This document shows, in pieces, positions 35,951-47,736 of a DNA stretch of 64,000 bases. The DNA comes from Brachypodium distachyon. Lineage: Eukaryota > Streptophyta > Magnoliopsida > Poales > Poaceae. Position 1 is the stretch's first letter, and each line of letters opens with the position of its first letter. A model generated the notes under the pieces. It was given only the letters and a program-made list of their open reading frames with translations, ran no database searches and was not told where the DNA came from. A program made the position numbers and the translations under genes. The DNA lies in the NCBI RefSeq assembly GCF_000005505.3, contig NC_016134.3, positions 13,994,624 to 14,058,623 on the forward strand. The letters are read 5' to 3'.

Positions 35951-36483
35951 CTGCCAATCTGCCATGCCCTTGAGAGGACCAGGTTAGCGCCCTGCTCCCA
36001 AAACGCCTCTCCTATCCCTTGCTGCGCTGAAATGTGTGTATATGGATAGCTTGTGCTGGAAAATGTCCGGTTAGTTCAGTTCTTCTCTGGATTTGTTGTT
36101 ACCTTGTGTCCTTCCGGTTTAAGATTGTGCTGGAAAAAATTTCCAGTTGATTTGTACTCCCTGTGGTCACAAAAAAATTTCAGTTCTTCTCAGGATTTGT
36201 TGTTACCTTGTCTAGTTGTCTTAAGTCAATCTTCTTAAACTTTGGTCAACTTTAAAACAGGATTGAATGTAACTAGTTTAGAGTTCTAGTTTAAGTCAAT
36301 CTTCTTAGCCTTCCAACTTTCCAAGAGGACATGGCAAAGGTCGGTCCCTGCTTCAAATACCTGAATAGTCATACATAACTTAAATTTCTTTACAAATTAG
36401 AACTGCAATGTTTATTGGAATCAAATCAAACTATTACATAATTGCTAATGAAAGAAGCAGAATATTAGTTGAGAGCACTTGTT
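35951..36483. other. Spacer downstream of the WAK gene
   Basis: AT-rich sequence with a short duplicated phrase (TCAGTTCTTCTC..GGATTTGTTGTTACC near 36075 and 36180). No gene recognised. Confidence 0.4.
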
Positions 36484-38565
36484 TTAATTTGTAGGTGCCT
36501 TAAGCAAAGCCACATCATCCCGAGTTGGACTAAGACTCTCCCCATAATTCATCTTGTGATCACCATATGCATGTATTTCAATGCTCTGGAGGCCTTGCTC
36601 TACATGCCTCATATCTGGGCGTTCTTCTAGGTCCAGTTTTAGACCCTCCACGGCCACTGCACTGAGCTTTTCCAAGAGCTCAATATCTTCCTCGCTAGTA
36701 ACATCATTATCAATGAAGCACCTTATTCTTTTGTCTAAACAAGCTTGAACAAAGTTACCAACGTAGCTTCTCTTGTCGTCATATGCTGCAGGCCTCCTTG
36801 TAATAAGCTCTATGAGAACAACCCTGAAGCTGTAGACGTCGTTCTTCTGCGTAATGATCCCTTCGTCCATATAAACTGGATCTATGTAAGACTTGTCCCC
36901 GGTGACCCATTCAGCCTTATTGGCTTTTCCACCTGCAAGCAGACTCGAGGTCCCAAAGTCCGAAACTTTGGGGAACATATTCTCATCCAGGAGAATATTG
37001 CCAGATTTAACATCACCATGACGGATGGTCCTCTCCCCTGACGAATGCATGTATGACAGGCCTTCAGCAGATCCAATTGCAATCCTCAGACGTGCCTTCA
37101 CCGGAATGTTAAAGAGATTGTGTTTAAAGAGATTGTCGTGCAGACTCCCTCTCGCCAGAAACTCATACACCAACAATGGATCATCCAGCTCTAAGCAACA
37201 GCCTAGGAGCCTGGTAATGTTCTTGTGCCTCATGTGAGATTGGATTATCACCTCATCGATGAATTCCTTCTTCCGTTCCTTGTCCACTTTAATGGCCTTC
37301 TTGATAGCCACTTTTTGCTTGTCCTCCAGAGTCCCCATATAAACTTTACCAAAGCCACCCGCTCCAATGATATCATGATAGTCGCTTGTTATTTTCTTCA
37401 CCTGTCTCTTTGTGTAGATCCTTATATTCTTGGCATCTTTTAGCAGTGGACCACAATTTTGTTCATAGAACTTTTTTTGTTTCCAAACTTGATTGCAGAG
37501 CATGAGGATGGGGACAATAATCAAGGCAGGAACGACTGCAAAAATGCCAAATAGCCACTGTCAAACATATATAGCATGTCATTGTCACCTAATTAAATAA
37601 CATAAGGGTTAACTTAATTGGCATGTTGTTTCTAATATTTCAAATAATAGAAAAATACAACAACTATATAAATCTAGCTATATCTGTAGAAACAGCACGT
37701 GAAAAGAATGTGATTATGGAATTAGCTAATCTCGATATAATAATGATTTAAGCATGACATAGGTCCTGTCCTTACGAGGGGGCCTGAATCTGAGTAACTC
37801 GGCGTCGGGCCCTGACTATATACCCTATGCGTAACTCTCGTAAATACCTACCTTCTGGATAATTCTTTGAAAGGTTCGATGCATGCAATTACTCATAGCA
37901 TACGACTACAACAGGATCTTTAATTGGATCATAATTGTCATCATGACAGAGACGAACAAGGTTATATACCTTGATTCCAAGCCTACCAGTTTGTAGAAAA
38001 TCCACAACTTCATTGACAAGTAATAACTCCACAAAATTCATCTTCTTGGTAAGTCATTCAATTCTACATTCCTTTTATAGTTGATCAATATTTCTATCTA
38101 AATCTTGTATGGCATGGTCAGCATCAGTCACTTGTGGTGGGAAATGCAAGCAAGAAAGAAAGAAGAAAAAAGATTTTGCAGCAGCACTTTGACTCTAAGG
38201 TATTCCAATTTTCTTATCCTTTTCTCTTATCAAACTTACAACAAATCCATTTGCTGTTATTTATACTTTAGCCAGCAACCAGAAAATTCCATGATTTGTG
38301 GGTATTATGTTGCCCACAACATGATCAAACTCGTCCCGTCTTGAAAGGGCCGAGCCCTGACTGGTTGAGTAAGATGTAACTGTGCTGAAATTTGTAGATA
38401 TATGTCCTACTTATGAACTCAAACTTCCACACTTGTTCAAGCATGTGAATGAATGTTTTGATGAATGGAGGTTATTTGTATATGTTATCAATGTGGTGGG
38501 TTTATACTGGATGATATTGGTGTTCTATAAATGTGAAAGTATTTTGACTTTGCTGCCATTTGCTA

Positions 38566-38656
38566 CTGCCTCCGTCCCATATTAAATGACAAAATATTAC
38601 ATGTATCTATTCGTTTTTAGGTATAGATACATTCATATTTGAGCAAATTTGAGTCA
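38566..38656. mobile_element. Stowaway-type MITE, right end lost, in WAK intron 2
   Basis: CTGCCTCCGTCCCATATT after TA, then the family interior ATATTACATGTATCTA and GATACATTCATATTTG. There is no right inverted end. Confidence 0.65.
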
Positions 38657-39423
38657 CTTTTTGTTGCGAATTCAGTCTAATCGACATGGTTATATATAAT
38701 GGTTATTTTGCACTATTTGAGTCTTTGAGATTAGACTAGGGGACCTTGGCGACGTAAGTTCCTGTGCCGACGCGATGTCGCCAGGGTGGACCCTGGGTCG
38801 AGCTTTTGGGCTCGGCTCGTCCTGGTGTGTGCTTGGCCCAATAGGGTTTCAGCCTCAACCGAGGCAGCTGTTTAGGCTCGTTTGTATCTCGACCGAGCCA
38901 GGCTGCTCGGACCAAATCGGCGAGCCGAAAGGCTCAAGTACATCCCCTATTTACAGCCCTTTATTTCCGCCATTTCTTTTCTATGAAGTCCATTAAGTCC
39001 ACCCGACACCCCTTTGCCTCTTCATCGCCACGCAAGGAAGCACGGACGACTGAACCATGGTATTAGACGGCAGTGTTCTAGCAGTTTGACCAACAAATAG
39101 TTTTGTTCACTTCTTTCTGATTTATTTGGTTTGCAGGTACTTTTAAGTCGTCAATTTTGATTACAAAATATGTATTGTATCCGTATTGCGTAAAAAGTAT
39201 ATATCACTAAATTCATACTCATTTCAACAGTTTATTTTGTGGTGTCTGATTAAATCGATGATCTAGGAATACACAGACGCTTTTTTATGATCAAAGAATA
39301 GAAAGGCCTTGTAATAAACCATAAAAAAGGAAGCACTATGAATTAGGGACACGTGTGTACTGTAGATGTATGTATATGTCTGCCCGGTAGCAAGAGCCAA
39401 GGGTGTCTTCCTGCATATAAGTT

Positions 39424-39663
39424 TATAGGTGACAGCAAAAGTACTGATGCATGTAATTAAGTATGTGATCTGGTGTGCATATACTTACGCAGAATCGCGA
39501 TATATATTCGGCGCACCGTCTCCTGGCAAATTCCGGTGGCGTCTATAGGTGACAGCAAAAGTACTGATGCATGTAATTAAGTATGTGATCTGGTGTGCAT
39601 ATACTTACGCAGAATCGCGATATATATTCGGCGCACCGTCTCCTGGCAAATTCCGGTGGCGTC
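39424..39663. repeat. Exact 120-bp tandem duplication over a WAK splice donor
   Basis: 39424-39543 and 39544-39663 are identical as far as can be read, each from TATAGGTGACAGCAAAAG to GGTGGCGTC. The unit holds the last 55 bases of EGF exon 2, its GTAAGT donor and the start of intron 2. Confidence 0.95.
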
Positions 39664-41087
39664 CCGTTTCATTCCGGATTTGCATACACAGTTAAAGCCT
39701 CCTGGCGTGTTCTCGCAAATCGAGTGCGCGTCACAAGTATACTCGGTACCTTTGCACTCATCGATATCTGAAAGACGTCAGAAAGTTAACTTTGGCATCA
39801 ATTGCAAGATTGATAACGAACAGTAATACGCCATCCCATCCATATATAGTTTGTACTAAATCAATGACAATTGATATGGATCGTAGGGAGTAATATGTCG
39901 TTGGTTACAAACCTCAGCATCCATTGGGGATGTAAGGGTTGCCCTGGTATTTGGGCTTGCACTTGCAGAAATAGCCTGATTGGCCTTCCTTGGCGTCGAC
40001 ACAGATGCTGTCACGGCTGACGCAGGCGTAGTCGTAAGGCGGCTGCTGGCCATGCCTCGGGCAGGAAGAAGAATTAACGCCGCCGTTGTTCCTGATGGCG
40101 AAGTTGAGCACGAAGGGGACACCCCTGGGGCACCTCTTCGGCAGCACCTCTTTGCCGTACAAGTCCAGGGTAGAGAAGTTGTAGAACAGTCTCTGCACCA
40201 CCATGCCATAGGAGCACGGGCTGTCGGTGTACAGAGAGCTGTTCCAGAGCAAACCGTTGAAGATGATGGCGAAATACGTGAAAGGGTTATTGTCAGGCAA
40301 CTCGGCCTGGCAGCAGCCTCGTGTGGCGCACGAGCCGTTGGCCGCGTATTGCAGGTTGCCCATGAGGTCTGAGAGGCAGGATGGAAGGAAGTCCTGCTTC
40401 CCCGGATAGGGGAGCAGGGAGTTCACCAGCACAGGCAGGACAGTCCCGCCGACGCCGACGAGGACGTTGCGCGCCGCCGACAGGACGAACGGCCCGTACT
40501 CGTCGAGCGCCGTGATCTGGGACGTGAGGAACTGGTCGGTGGAGTTTATGGCGCAGTACGACGAGACTGCGCCGCTAGCCCGTGCCTCGCCCTCGCCGAC
40601 TGCTATGTCGACGAGCTCCAGCGGCAGCTCCGGCGCCGTGTCCAGGCTCGGCAAATGACCGCTGACCCCTTGAAGGATCTGGTAGTAATTGTGTGCGCCC
40701 ACAGAGTCGAAGGCGAGGAAGGCGCGAGGAGGGTCGAAGGAGCTGTTGCAGAAGACCTGGAAGCCTGGCCGGAAGCAGCCGGGCTCGTTGTGCATGCCGA
40801 AGGGGAAGGGGATGCTCGTGGGGCCGCACCTGTCGGAGCAGCCCTCGTGTGTGATCGGGATTGCCATCTCCGTATGGTCACGTACTGTGGGTATTTGTTC
40901 AGCAACCGCAGGCTGCAGGATCAGCTCATCAGTCCATGCAGCTGCAAACAGGAGTAGTAGTACGATTATCATTGCTGACCGCAGCAGCTGCGAGCTGGCC
41001 GGGGCTTGCTAGATAGCGAGTTAGCTATTAACTCTCTGTAGGAGGCGAGAGCTTACTCGGTACATGGCAATCTCTGTGTGGCCGTAC

Positions 41088-41093
41088 TTATAA
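41088..41093 (-). promoter_or_regulatory. TATA box of the WAK gene
   Basis: GGTTATAAGTAC on the minus strand, about 115 bp before the ATG at 40972. The matching position in copy B reads GTTATATGTAC. Confidence 0.45.
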
Positions 41094-41864
41094 CCTCGAG
41101 ACGTAGTTGAGGGTGAAATCACGATGCCAACGGTTACCCGTTACCCGCCTATCCGACGGGTAAACCCTATTTTCTGGATTATGTTAAACACACAAAAAGG
41201 GAGTAGAATCTCTATATTACAATCAAATCATTACAATAAAGCTAGACCGAAAGGTTCTACACATACATACATCTAATGATTTGGAATTTTTCAAAGTAAT
41301 AAAAATAGAGTTTGTGCGTAAAACTATTTTCCCAGGCTAACATATAATTAAAAATATACCTAAAATGAATTAGGCGAACTAACTAAGGTTTTCTCCACAT
41401 AAAAGTATGATTTTAAGTTCTCACAAAAAAAATAGTATGATTTTAAGGTATGGGAAAATCATACTTAACTAGATTGAGCTAATCTCATTGAATTACATTT
41501 TTCTAATTCACCATGTATTTTCTAGATTTTTTTTATAAGCTAGAAAATACCCCAATTGTGGTCTAAAGACAATAAGCTATATATTTTTCTACACAAAACA
41601 GTACGACCTACTTGTAGTGGAAAATCCTAAGAGTATCTTAAGATTTCTTCCAGTAGGTTTTACGTTTATTGGTTACACCAATTAATTATTATAAATTTTC
41701 TAAGCATTTACAATCAATCACAAAAATACGTACACGGTTTAAAAATGAAAAAGAAAACAAGTAGGTCATGTTCATATATAAAAAATACAAGCTCGATCCA
41801 CAAATAGGTTTCATCACTTTTTAGGCTTCTAGGTCTTTTTCTAGATGTTTCTAGTTTTTTTTTA

Positions 41865-41977
41865 CTCCCTCCGTCCCATATTAAGTGATGAAATATTACA
41901 TGTATCTAGAGACTTTTTGGGTATGGATACATCCATATTTGGACAAATTGGAGTCAATTAATATGGGACGGAGGGGG
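41865..41977. mobile_element. Stowaway-type MITE, complete
   Basis: 113 bp, ends CTCCCTCCGTCCCATATT and AATATGGGACGGAGGGGG, flanked by TA (41863-41864 and 41978-41979). The paralogous site near 43298 has a single TA and no element, so this insertion is younger than the duplication. Confidence 0.9.
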
Positions 41978-42502
41978 TACTATTTAATAAACACCTAGTT
42001 TAGGATTAAATCTTTGAAAAAAACTAAAAATTAATGTTTTAAAAAGAATAGATGAAATTTATGAACTAATGGCACTGCTTTACATTTTTTGTACACAAAG
42101 TTATGGATTTTGCAAAATCAACACAAAATGGAATTTTCCTATTGGCTGAAAAAAGAGTGGGACACAAACAGTAAGGACCACTGGCCAGAAATTTGTTGGC
42201 CAGAGTTGCGGAAATTTGGGCATAAAGGCTTTAATCGGGGTCGGCCTATTGGGTTGTCCCGATTCGGTTTGGGCATGGAGTCTTTTTTTTCAGTAGTATG
42301 TTTAATTCGTTGGCCAGAGCTGCAGAAATATCGTGACGACGTGGTGGAGAATAATTCTGACAACCAGAGGCAAGAGAGGGAGGGAACGGCGGAGCGCGAT
42401 GCACAATTTATAGAAAAGTGTAAGTGATGGCGTGCTTGAGTGGCTAGTGAGTTAGCTAGTATTACAGTGGTCGCGCTGGTCTAGGGCCCTGCGTTACCAA
42501 GA

Positions 42503-43779
42503 TAGCTATTAACTCTTTGTAGGAGGCGAAAGCTTACTCACACATGGTCGTACATATAACCACGAGACGTGGTTGAGGGTGAAATCACGATGGCAACGGT
42601 TAGGGTAAACCCTATTTTCTGTATTAAGTAAACACACAAAAAGGGAGTAGAATATCTATATTACAATCAAATCATTACATTAAAGCTAAACCGAAAGGTC
42701 CTACATATACATGCATCTAATGATTTGGAATTTTTCAAAGCCATCAAAATAGAGTTTGTGCCTAAAACTATTTTCCCAGGCAAACATATAATTAGAAATA
42801 TACCTAAAATGAGTTAGACGAACTAAGGTTTTCTCCACGTAACAGTATGATTTTAAGTTCTCAAAAAAAAACAGTATGATTTTAAGGTATGGGGAAATCA
42901 TACTTAACTAGATTGATCTAGTCTCATTCGAATTACATTTTTCTGATTCACCATCTATTTTCTATAATTTTATAAGCTTGAAAATACCCCAATTGTGGAT
43001 TTGTGGTCTAAAGACAATAAGCTGTATATTTTTCTACACAAAACAGTGTGACCTACTTGTAGTGGAAATTCCTAGTATCTTAAGATTTCTTCCAATGGGT
43101 TTTACATTTATTGGTTACACCAATTAATTATTATAAAATTTCTAAGTATTTACAAATAATCAAAAAAAATACGTACACACATTAAAAATGAAAAAAACAA
43201 GTAGGTCATGTCCATATAAAAAAATAGAAGCTCCACAAAATAGGTTTCATGATTTTTTAGGCTTCTAGGTCTTTTTCTAGAAGTTTCTAGTCTTTTTACT
43301 ATTTAATAAACATCTAATTTAGGATTAAATCATTGAGCAAAAAAATTAAAACAATATTTTAAAAAATAATAACAATATAGATGAAATTTATGAACTAATG
43401 GTACTAGCTTTACATTTTTTGTATTTTTGTACACAAAGTTATGGATTTTGCAAAATCATCACGTAATGGAATTTTCCTATTGGCTGAAAAAAGAATGGGA
43501 CACAAAAAAGTAAGGACCACTAGCTAGAAATTTGTTGGCCAGAGGTGCGGAAATTTGGACATAAAGCTTTAATCGAGGTCGGCCTATTGGGTTGTCCCGA
43601 TTTGGTTTGGGCCTAGAGTCTTTTTTTTTCTAATACTATGTTTAATTTGTTGGCCAGAGCTGCAGAAATATCATGATGACGCGGTGGAGAATTCCGATAA
43701 CCCGAGGCGGGAGAGGGAGGGCAGGGCTGAGCACGATGCACAATTTACAGGAAAGTGGAAGTGATGGCGTGCTTGAGTA
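42503..43779. repeat. WAK upstream region, copy B
   Basis: Starts AGCTATTAACTCTTTGTAGGAGGCGAAAGC and ends GTGATGGCGTGCTTGAG. It has the TATA-like site and leader of the WAK gene but no WAK coding sequence beside it. Confidence 0.85.
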
Positions 43780-44952
43780 GCATGCTGCTCTGCTGGAAAG
43801 CCGATGGCAACATTTGGAAACGTTGCGACGGCCGGCTCCGCACCGCAACTTGGCTAGCGTGACATTACTTGCGTGCTGATTGATGGTAAAGGCGACTTAT
43901 GTCACAAAATGATGATACTGTTGTCAATTGGATCGAACACGGGACACCATGGCCAAGCTTGTGTGCACCCCTTTTTAGTTTGTGTTTTCGTTTTTCGTTA
44001 AAGATGTGGTTTTGTTTTTAGGACCAAACAAATTCAAAAACTTATGAAACCGTAAGTGTAGGCTTGAAATATTTTTTCCACCTAACTTAGAACTTTCATC
44101 TCCTTTTGGGGAAGTCTGAAAAGTTTGAAAATTCTATTTTAAATATGTAATTGAATTTAAATATGGATAAAATAAAATCCTACTGCACATTTAAAATTTT
44201 GGAAAATGCCCAAAAGTTTATAGAGTGTCCTCACATATCCAACTCTCAAATAAAATTTCCATGGATTTTTAAGTAGGTTTACTATATTTGAAAATTTCAA
44301 ATATAGTTTAATTAAAAAATTGTTATTTGGGCATCCAAACAAACTCCAAAATCTTAAAAAATTACCCGAGGAGGATAAACTCCAAGAAAAACGATCGGGT
44401 TCTGCAGAGTTGAACCATCATTAGGCGCTGGACCAAGTGCAATCATCTCGTCCACTTATCACCAATTAAGTTCTGCTGAAATTTATATTTAGGGGAACCG
44501 ACGTCAAGGTTGTTGCAACAAAAACGTGTTTTCACTGCACAATCCGATATAATGATGGATATTGATAAGCAAGAAGCGATTCTCCTAGGAAAGTATCTTC
44601 CCATAAACGAATGTTGGCCCTCTAGGACAAACATACCACCTAAACAAAATCATCCTTATATTAACCGGCCGCATAAGTCCTTTCCAAAACTGAGAATGTC
44701 TGAAACACTGGACCGATGAAGCGCAAGAGGAGCGAATGTACTGTTGCGCATCGCCTGGTTCTGAAACCTTGCTTTGGGACCTGGACCGTCGAGGACCTGC
44801 ACCAATAATAACTACCGCAGAGCAATTAGCTCATGTCCTAGATCACGTGCTTACCTAAACTTTGGAGAGAAAATGCTTTGATTCCTTGTATTGGCAAATA
44901 AGGTTATTAGCTGGATTCATTGCTTTCATCGGGTTAGGAGGAAGCTTGGCAG
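43780..44952. other. Intergenic AT-rich sequence
   Basis: No gene, RNA or clear repeat recognised. Several short frames lack any family resemblance. Confidence 0.4.
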
Positions 44953-45528
44953 GCATGTAAACTTTCATCCATTAACTTACAAACTTGAAAAACGGGACCT
45001 TAAACTTGGCAGACCGGTTCAGTTTAGTCCGAATCAATGAATTCAGGCTTAATTCGGCCACACTAGCAGCTGACATCGGGTGACGAAATTTTTCGTTTAA
45101 TCCCTCGGGAGAGTTAGGTCTCGAACCCGCGGTCGACAAAGCCAAATCCCTCAAAATCCTGAATCAACGTCCAACCTTAGTGCCAAATTCCCCATTTTTT
45201 CTCCAATCCTTTCTTTCCAAAATCGTCACCCGCTACTTCGCCGTAGCAGTCGCCGCCTCCATTCATGTCGCTGCCCCCATTCCCTTGGCCTTCATTGTTC
45301 TCGTGGACGCCGCCGATGTCGGGCGAAGCGGGTTCGAGAGCTAACTCTTTCAGGGGTTAAACATAAGATTTTGTCGCCCGAAAATTTGCGAAAAGGACCT
45401 TGATAAGTTGGCCATGCCGTCCACATCAGCTACCAGCGGGGCTGAATTAAGCTTGAATCGATTTGGACTAAAATGAACCAGTCTGCCAAGTTTAACGTCC
45501 TGCTTTTAAAGTTTGCGTCCTGACATGC
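44953..45528. mobile_element. Element with long inverted ends (Mutator-like MITE)
   Basis: The left arm (about 44953-45110) and right arm (about 45370-45528) are inverted copies. An exact core TAAACTTGGCAGAC at 45001-45014 pairs with 45481-45494; the pairing extends through TTTAGTCC, the TTAATTC region and beyond, with mismatches. The middle is GC-rich with no transposase. The target duplication is not resolved. Confidence 0.5.
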
Positions 45529-45552
45529 ATTTTCCTCTCGGGATAGCACGTT

Positions 45553-45795
45553 ACTCCAAACTTTTAAACTGGGCTGGAGAAAACCCATATTTTTTTTCTA
45601 AACAAGGGAAGAAGACGGCATCCAGATTGTGACAAATATATTCATGAGCATCAATATTTATACTCCGAAGTTTTAAATGGGACTAGAGAAAACCCATATT
45701 TTGTTTTCTAAACAAGGGGAAGAAGACGAGGAGTCGCGCATCACGGTTTTGCATCCAGATTGTGACAAATAGATTCCTGAGCACCAGTTATATAT
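45553..45795. repeat. 109-bp tandem duplication
   Basis: Copies start at 45553 (ACTCCAAACTTTTAAACTGGG) and 45662 (ACTCCGAAGTTTTAAATGGG). Both include GAGAAAACCCATATTTT, TTCTAAACAAGGG and GCATCCAGATTGTGACAAAT. The second has an extra 24-base insert. Confidence 0.8.
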
Positions 45796-46794
45796 TTATA
45801 TTTATATTCACTAGCCAATAATTATTTTTGTGGCAAACAAGTAAAGGTACAGTCATGAGTCAATCATACATGTGGTATTTCCCGTTACTCTTTTTGGCCC
45901 TGATCTCGTTTTCTCTTAATTGTTCACATTAGCGTTTAGTACATGTGGCACATAGTTAATGAAAAATAAATAAATAATCATGACAAATAGTAGGTAATGT
46001 GACAAAAGATATATGAAATTGTAAGGAGCAAAGTTTCGCCCTTTCGTCTCCTGGAGCGAAAGCTCCGTTGTTCGTCCCATCAGGAAACGTGACTGCGATT
46101 GCGCCAAATGCATGCCACGGTGGCAACTTGCCCTGCATAAGTGGCAATTGTAGTTCTGTGATTGTAGCAAATTTAGTCCGCGGCAAATCGCTATCCTCAT
46201 GGATAAGAAAAGTCAAGACCTTCCAAATCTCCCGAAAAAGGAATATTAAATCTGGGTATCATTGAATCCACGTAATGTTGTGGTGGTGTCAACTTTAACC
46301 CATTGCGTGGCAGGGCTAAGAAGCGAACATTCGCTCTCTGTGCGCTCCCATGTGAAAATAGGATAAAATTATTCACATTACTGTTCATAGATTTCTAGAG
46401 AAAGATACTTTTTCATCGTTCAGCTTGTCATGAAATTCTATTTTGTCTCTTACCTAAATTCGTATATTTCTGTCTTTCAACTTTTAAAACAATATATTTT
46501 TTTCTCCTTGCCCTGACCCCAAACTTGCCACTGTGATCGATGAATGTGTTCTTTTTTTCCTCTTCGAAACGACACTCTGGCCTCTCGAATACATATTTCT
46601 GCAGGTTATGCCAGGTTTTGCAAGTATATACTGCCAGCAAAAGAAAAAGATCCATTGCTAGTTTATTAATTAGAGGCCTCCAGTCCAGGTTATGTTTTTT
46701 TTAATCTTATCTTAGGTTAATTTAGATTATTTCACGTAAAATTCTTAGACTGTGATTCTCTCCATCAGACTAGCAATCTTCGATTTAAACATTA
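45796..46794. other. Intergenic sequence with one unexplained frame
   Basis: Between 46216 and 46020 on the minus strand is an 86-codon frame including HEDSDLPRTKFATITELQLP. No family was identified and no codon bias is evident; it may be repeat-derived. Otherwise AT-rich spacer. Confidence 0.3.
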
Positions 46795-46907
46795 CTCGCT
46801 CCGTTTCATAACTCTTGTCGAAATATTACATGTATCTAGACGTTTTTTACAAATAGATACATCCATTTTTTGACAAATTTGAGACAAGAATTATGAAACG
46901 GAAGGAG
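46795..46907. mobile_element. Stowaway-type MITE, complete
   Basis: 113 bp, ends CTCGCTCCGTTTCATAA and TTATGAAACGGAAGGAG, flanked by TA on both sides. The interior carries the same ATATTACATGTATCTAGACGTTTTTT motif as other copies. Confidence 0.85.
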
Positions 46908-47736
46908 TACACGTTTACTCGGAAATGGAGGTGCTCCTGTTATCTTTCAGAAAGCACGCGAGGCATCCATCCAAGTCAGACTAGTCGTAGATGGCAACAT
47001 ATATGGTCTCGCAAAAATCCAGCTTGGAGCGTGGTGAACGGGAAATCGGGAATGTGTAAGAGATTGTTGGTCCACATGGATGCAACGTCGCGTGTACGTT
47101 CAGAGGGCGTGACATCGATCATTGCCTTCTTCGCCGTGTTCGTCGAGGCAGCTGGTGAGTCACACGTTACACTCAAATCCATCAGGAAACGCAAATTCGA
47201 AAAGGAGAAATCAATCTATATATGTAGACTAGCTAGCACAATGCACGTGCGTTGACTAATTTAGTTTTTCTCGTTTGTCATTGGATTGCATATTGGGCGG
47301 GTATGCTTAGGTCTGACGTCAGGGAGAAACCAGAGATGGGAACAAAGATGCTGCAAGTTGGTGGTGAAAGGAGATTATTAACAGAAGATTCCGTTGGAGT
47401 TTGAACAATTTGAGGGAGGCTGGAAGATAACACAGTTTGATCATGATCGGAACCTCTTTTATATCTGCTTTAGATTCAGTACGTAGATTCAGTGCTAGTC
47501 TTTATCGGTTGTCAGGCTGTTTGATCTGATAACCCAAAGTGTTTCTGGACTTATATGTGTATTTGCTTTTAAGATTACGAACGCCGGTTGGAGAACATGC
47601 TTTGTAGGTTTCGCTGCCTCTTGTTCAAACAAAATAAAATGAATGCACATCCGTTGCTACGGACAAAAAGGTATGCTTGTTTAAAGAAAATGACGTAGGG
47701 TTATCTATTATTATATCTTCGATCATATAATTCATA
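46908..47736. other. Spacer with a Helitron-like 3' end
   Basis: On the minus strand, CAACGCACGTGCATTGTG, then CTAGCTAG followed by T at 47228-47250, resembles a Helitron 3' terminus (hairpin plus CTAG, T flank). A matching 5' end was not found. No gene recognised. The last three bases (ATA) are the left target duplication of the CACTA element. Confidence 0.3.

Larger units (their letters stand above)
36484..40972 (-). pseudogene. Wall-associated kinase (WAK) with one in-frame stop
   Basis: WAKs span the plasma membrane, bind pectin outside and signal through a cytoplasmic Ser/Thr kinase. Exon 1 (40972-39913) has a signal peptide (MIIVLLLLFAAAW), the Cys-rich GUB_WAK domain (CGPTSIPFPFG, CFRPGFQVFC) and a first EGF-like part (FCKCKPKYQGNPYIPNGC). 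Exon 2 (39767-39609) is a calcium-binding EGF (DIDECKGTEYTC). Exon 3 (37535-36484) completes the membrane helix (IAILLVPALIIVPILML) and holds the kinase: GAGGFGKVY, AIKKA, HGDVKSGNILLD and DFG. All splice sites are GT..AG and total 757 codons in phase. But a TGA is read just after NGC, at 39914-39916, so translation would stop after 352 residues, leaving a secreted extracellular domain. In the kinase, the usual DPEY and DVYSFG motifs read DPVY and DVYSFR. Exon 2's donor lies in a 120-bp tandem duplication. It could be a sequencing error, a recent pseudogene or a truncated secreted product. Confidence 0.8.
41023..42441. repeat. WAK upstream region, copy A of a tandem duplication
   Basis: Begins in the WAK 5' leader (AGCTATTAACTCTCTGTAGG) and ends near GTGATGGCGTGCTTGAG. 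It matches 42503-43779 over its length with scattered differences. It contains a Stowaway element that copy B lacks. Confidence 0.85.

Noticed and set aside
45110..45135. Sequence resembling a tRNA T-arm (CTCGAACCCGCGG)
   Set aside because: No acceptor stem or anticodon arm at the right spacing; it lies inside an inverted-repeat element.
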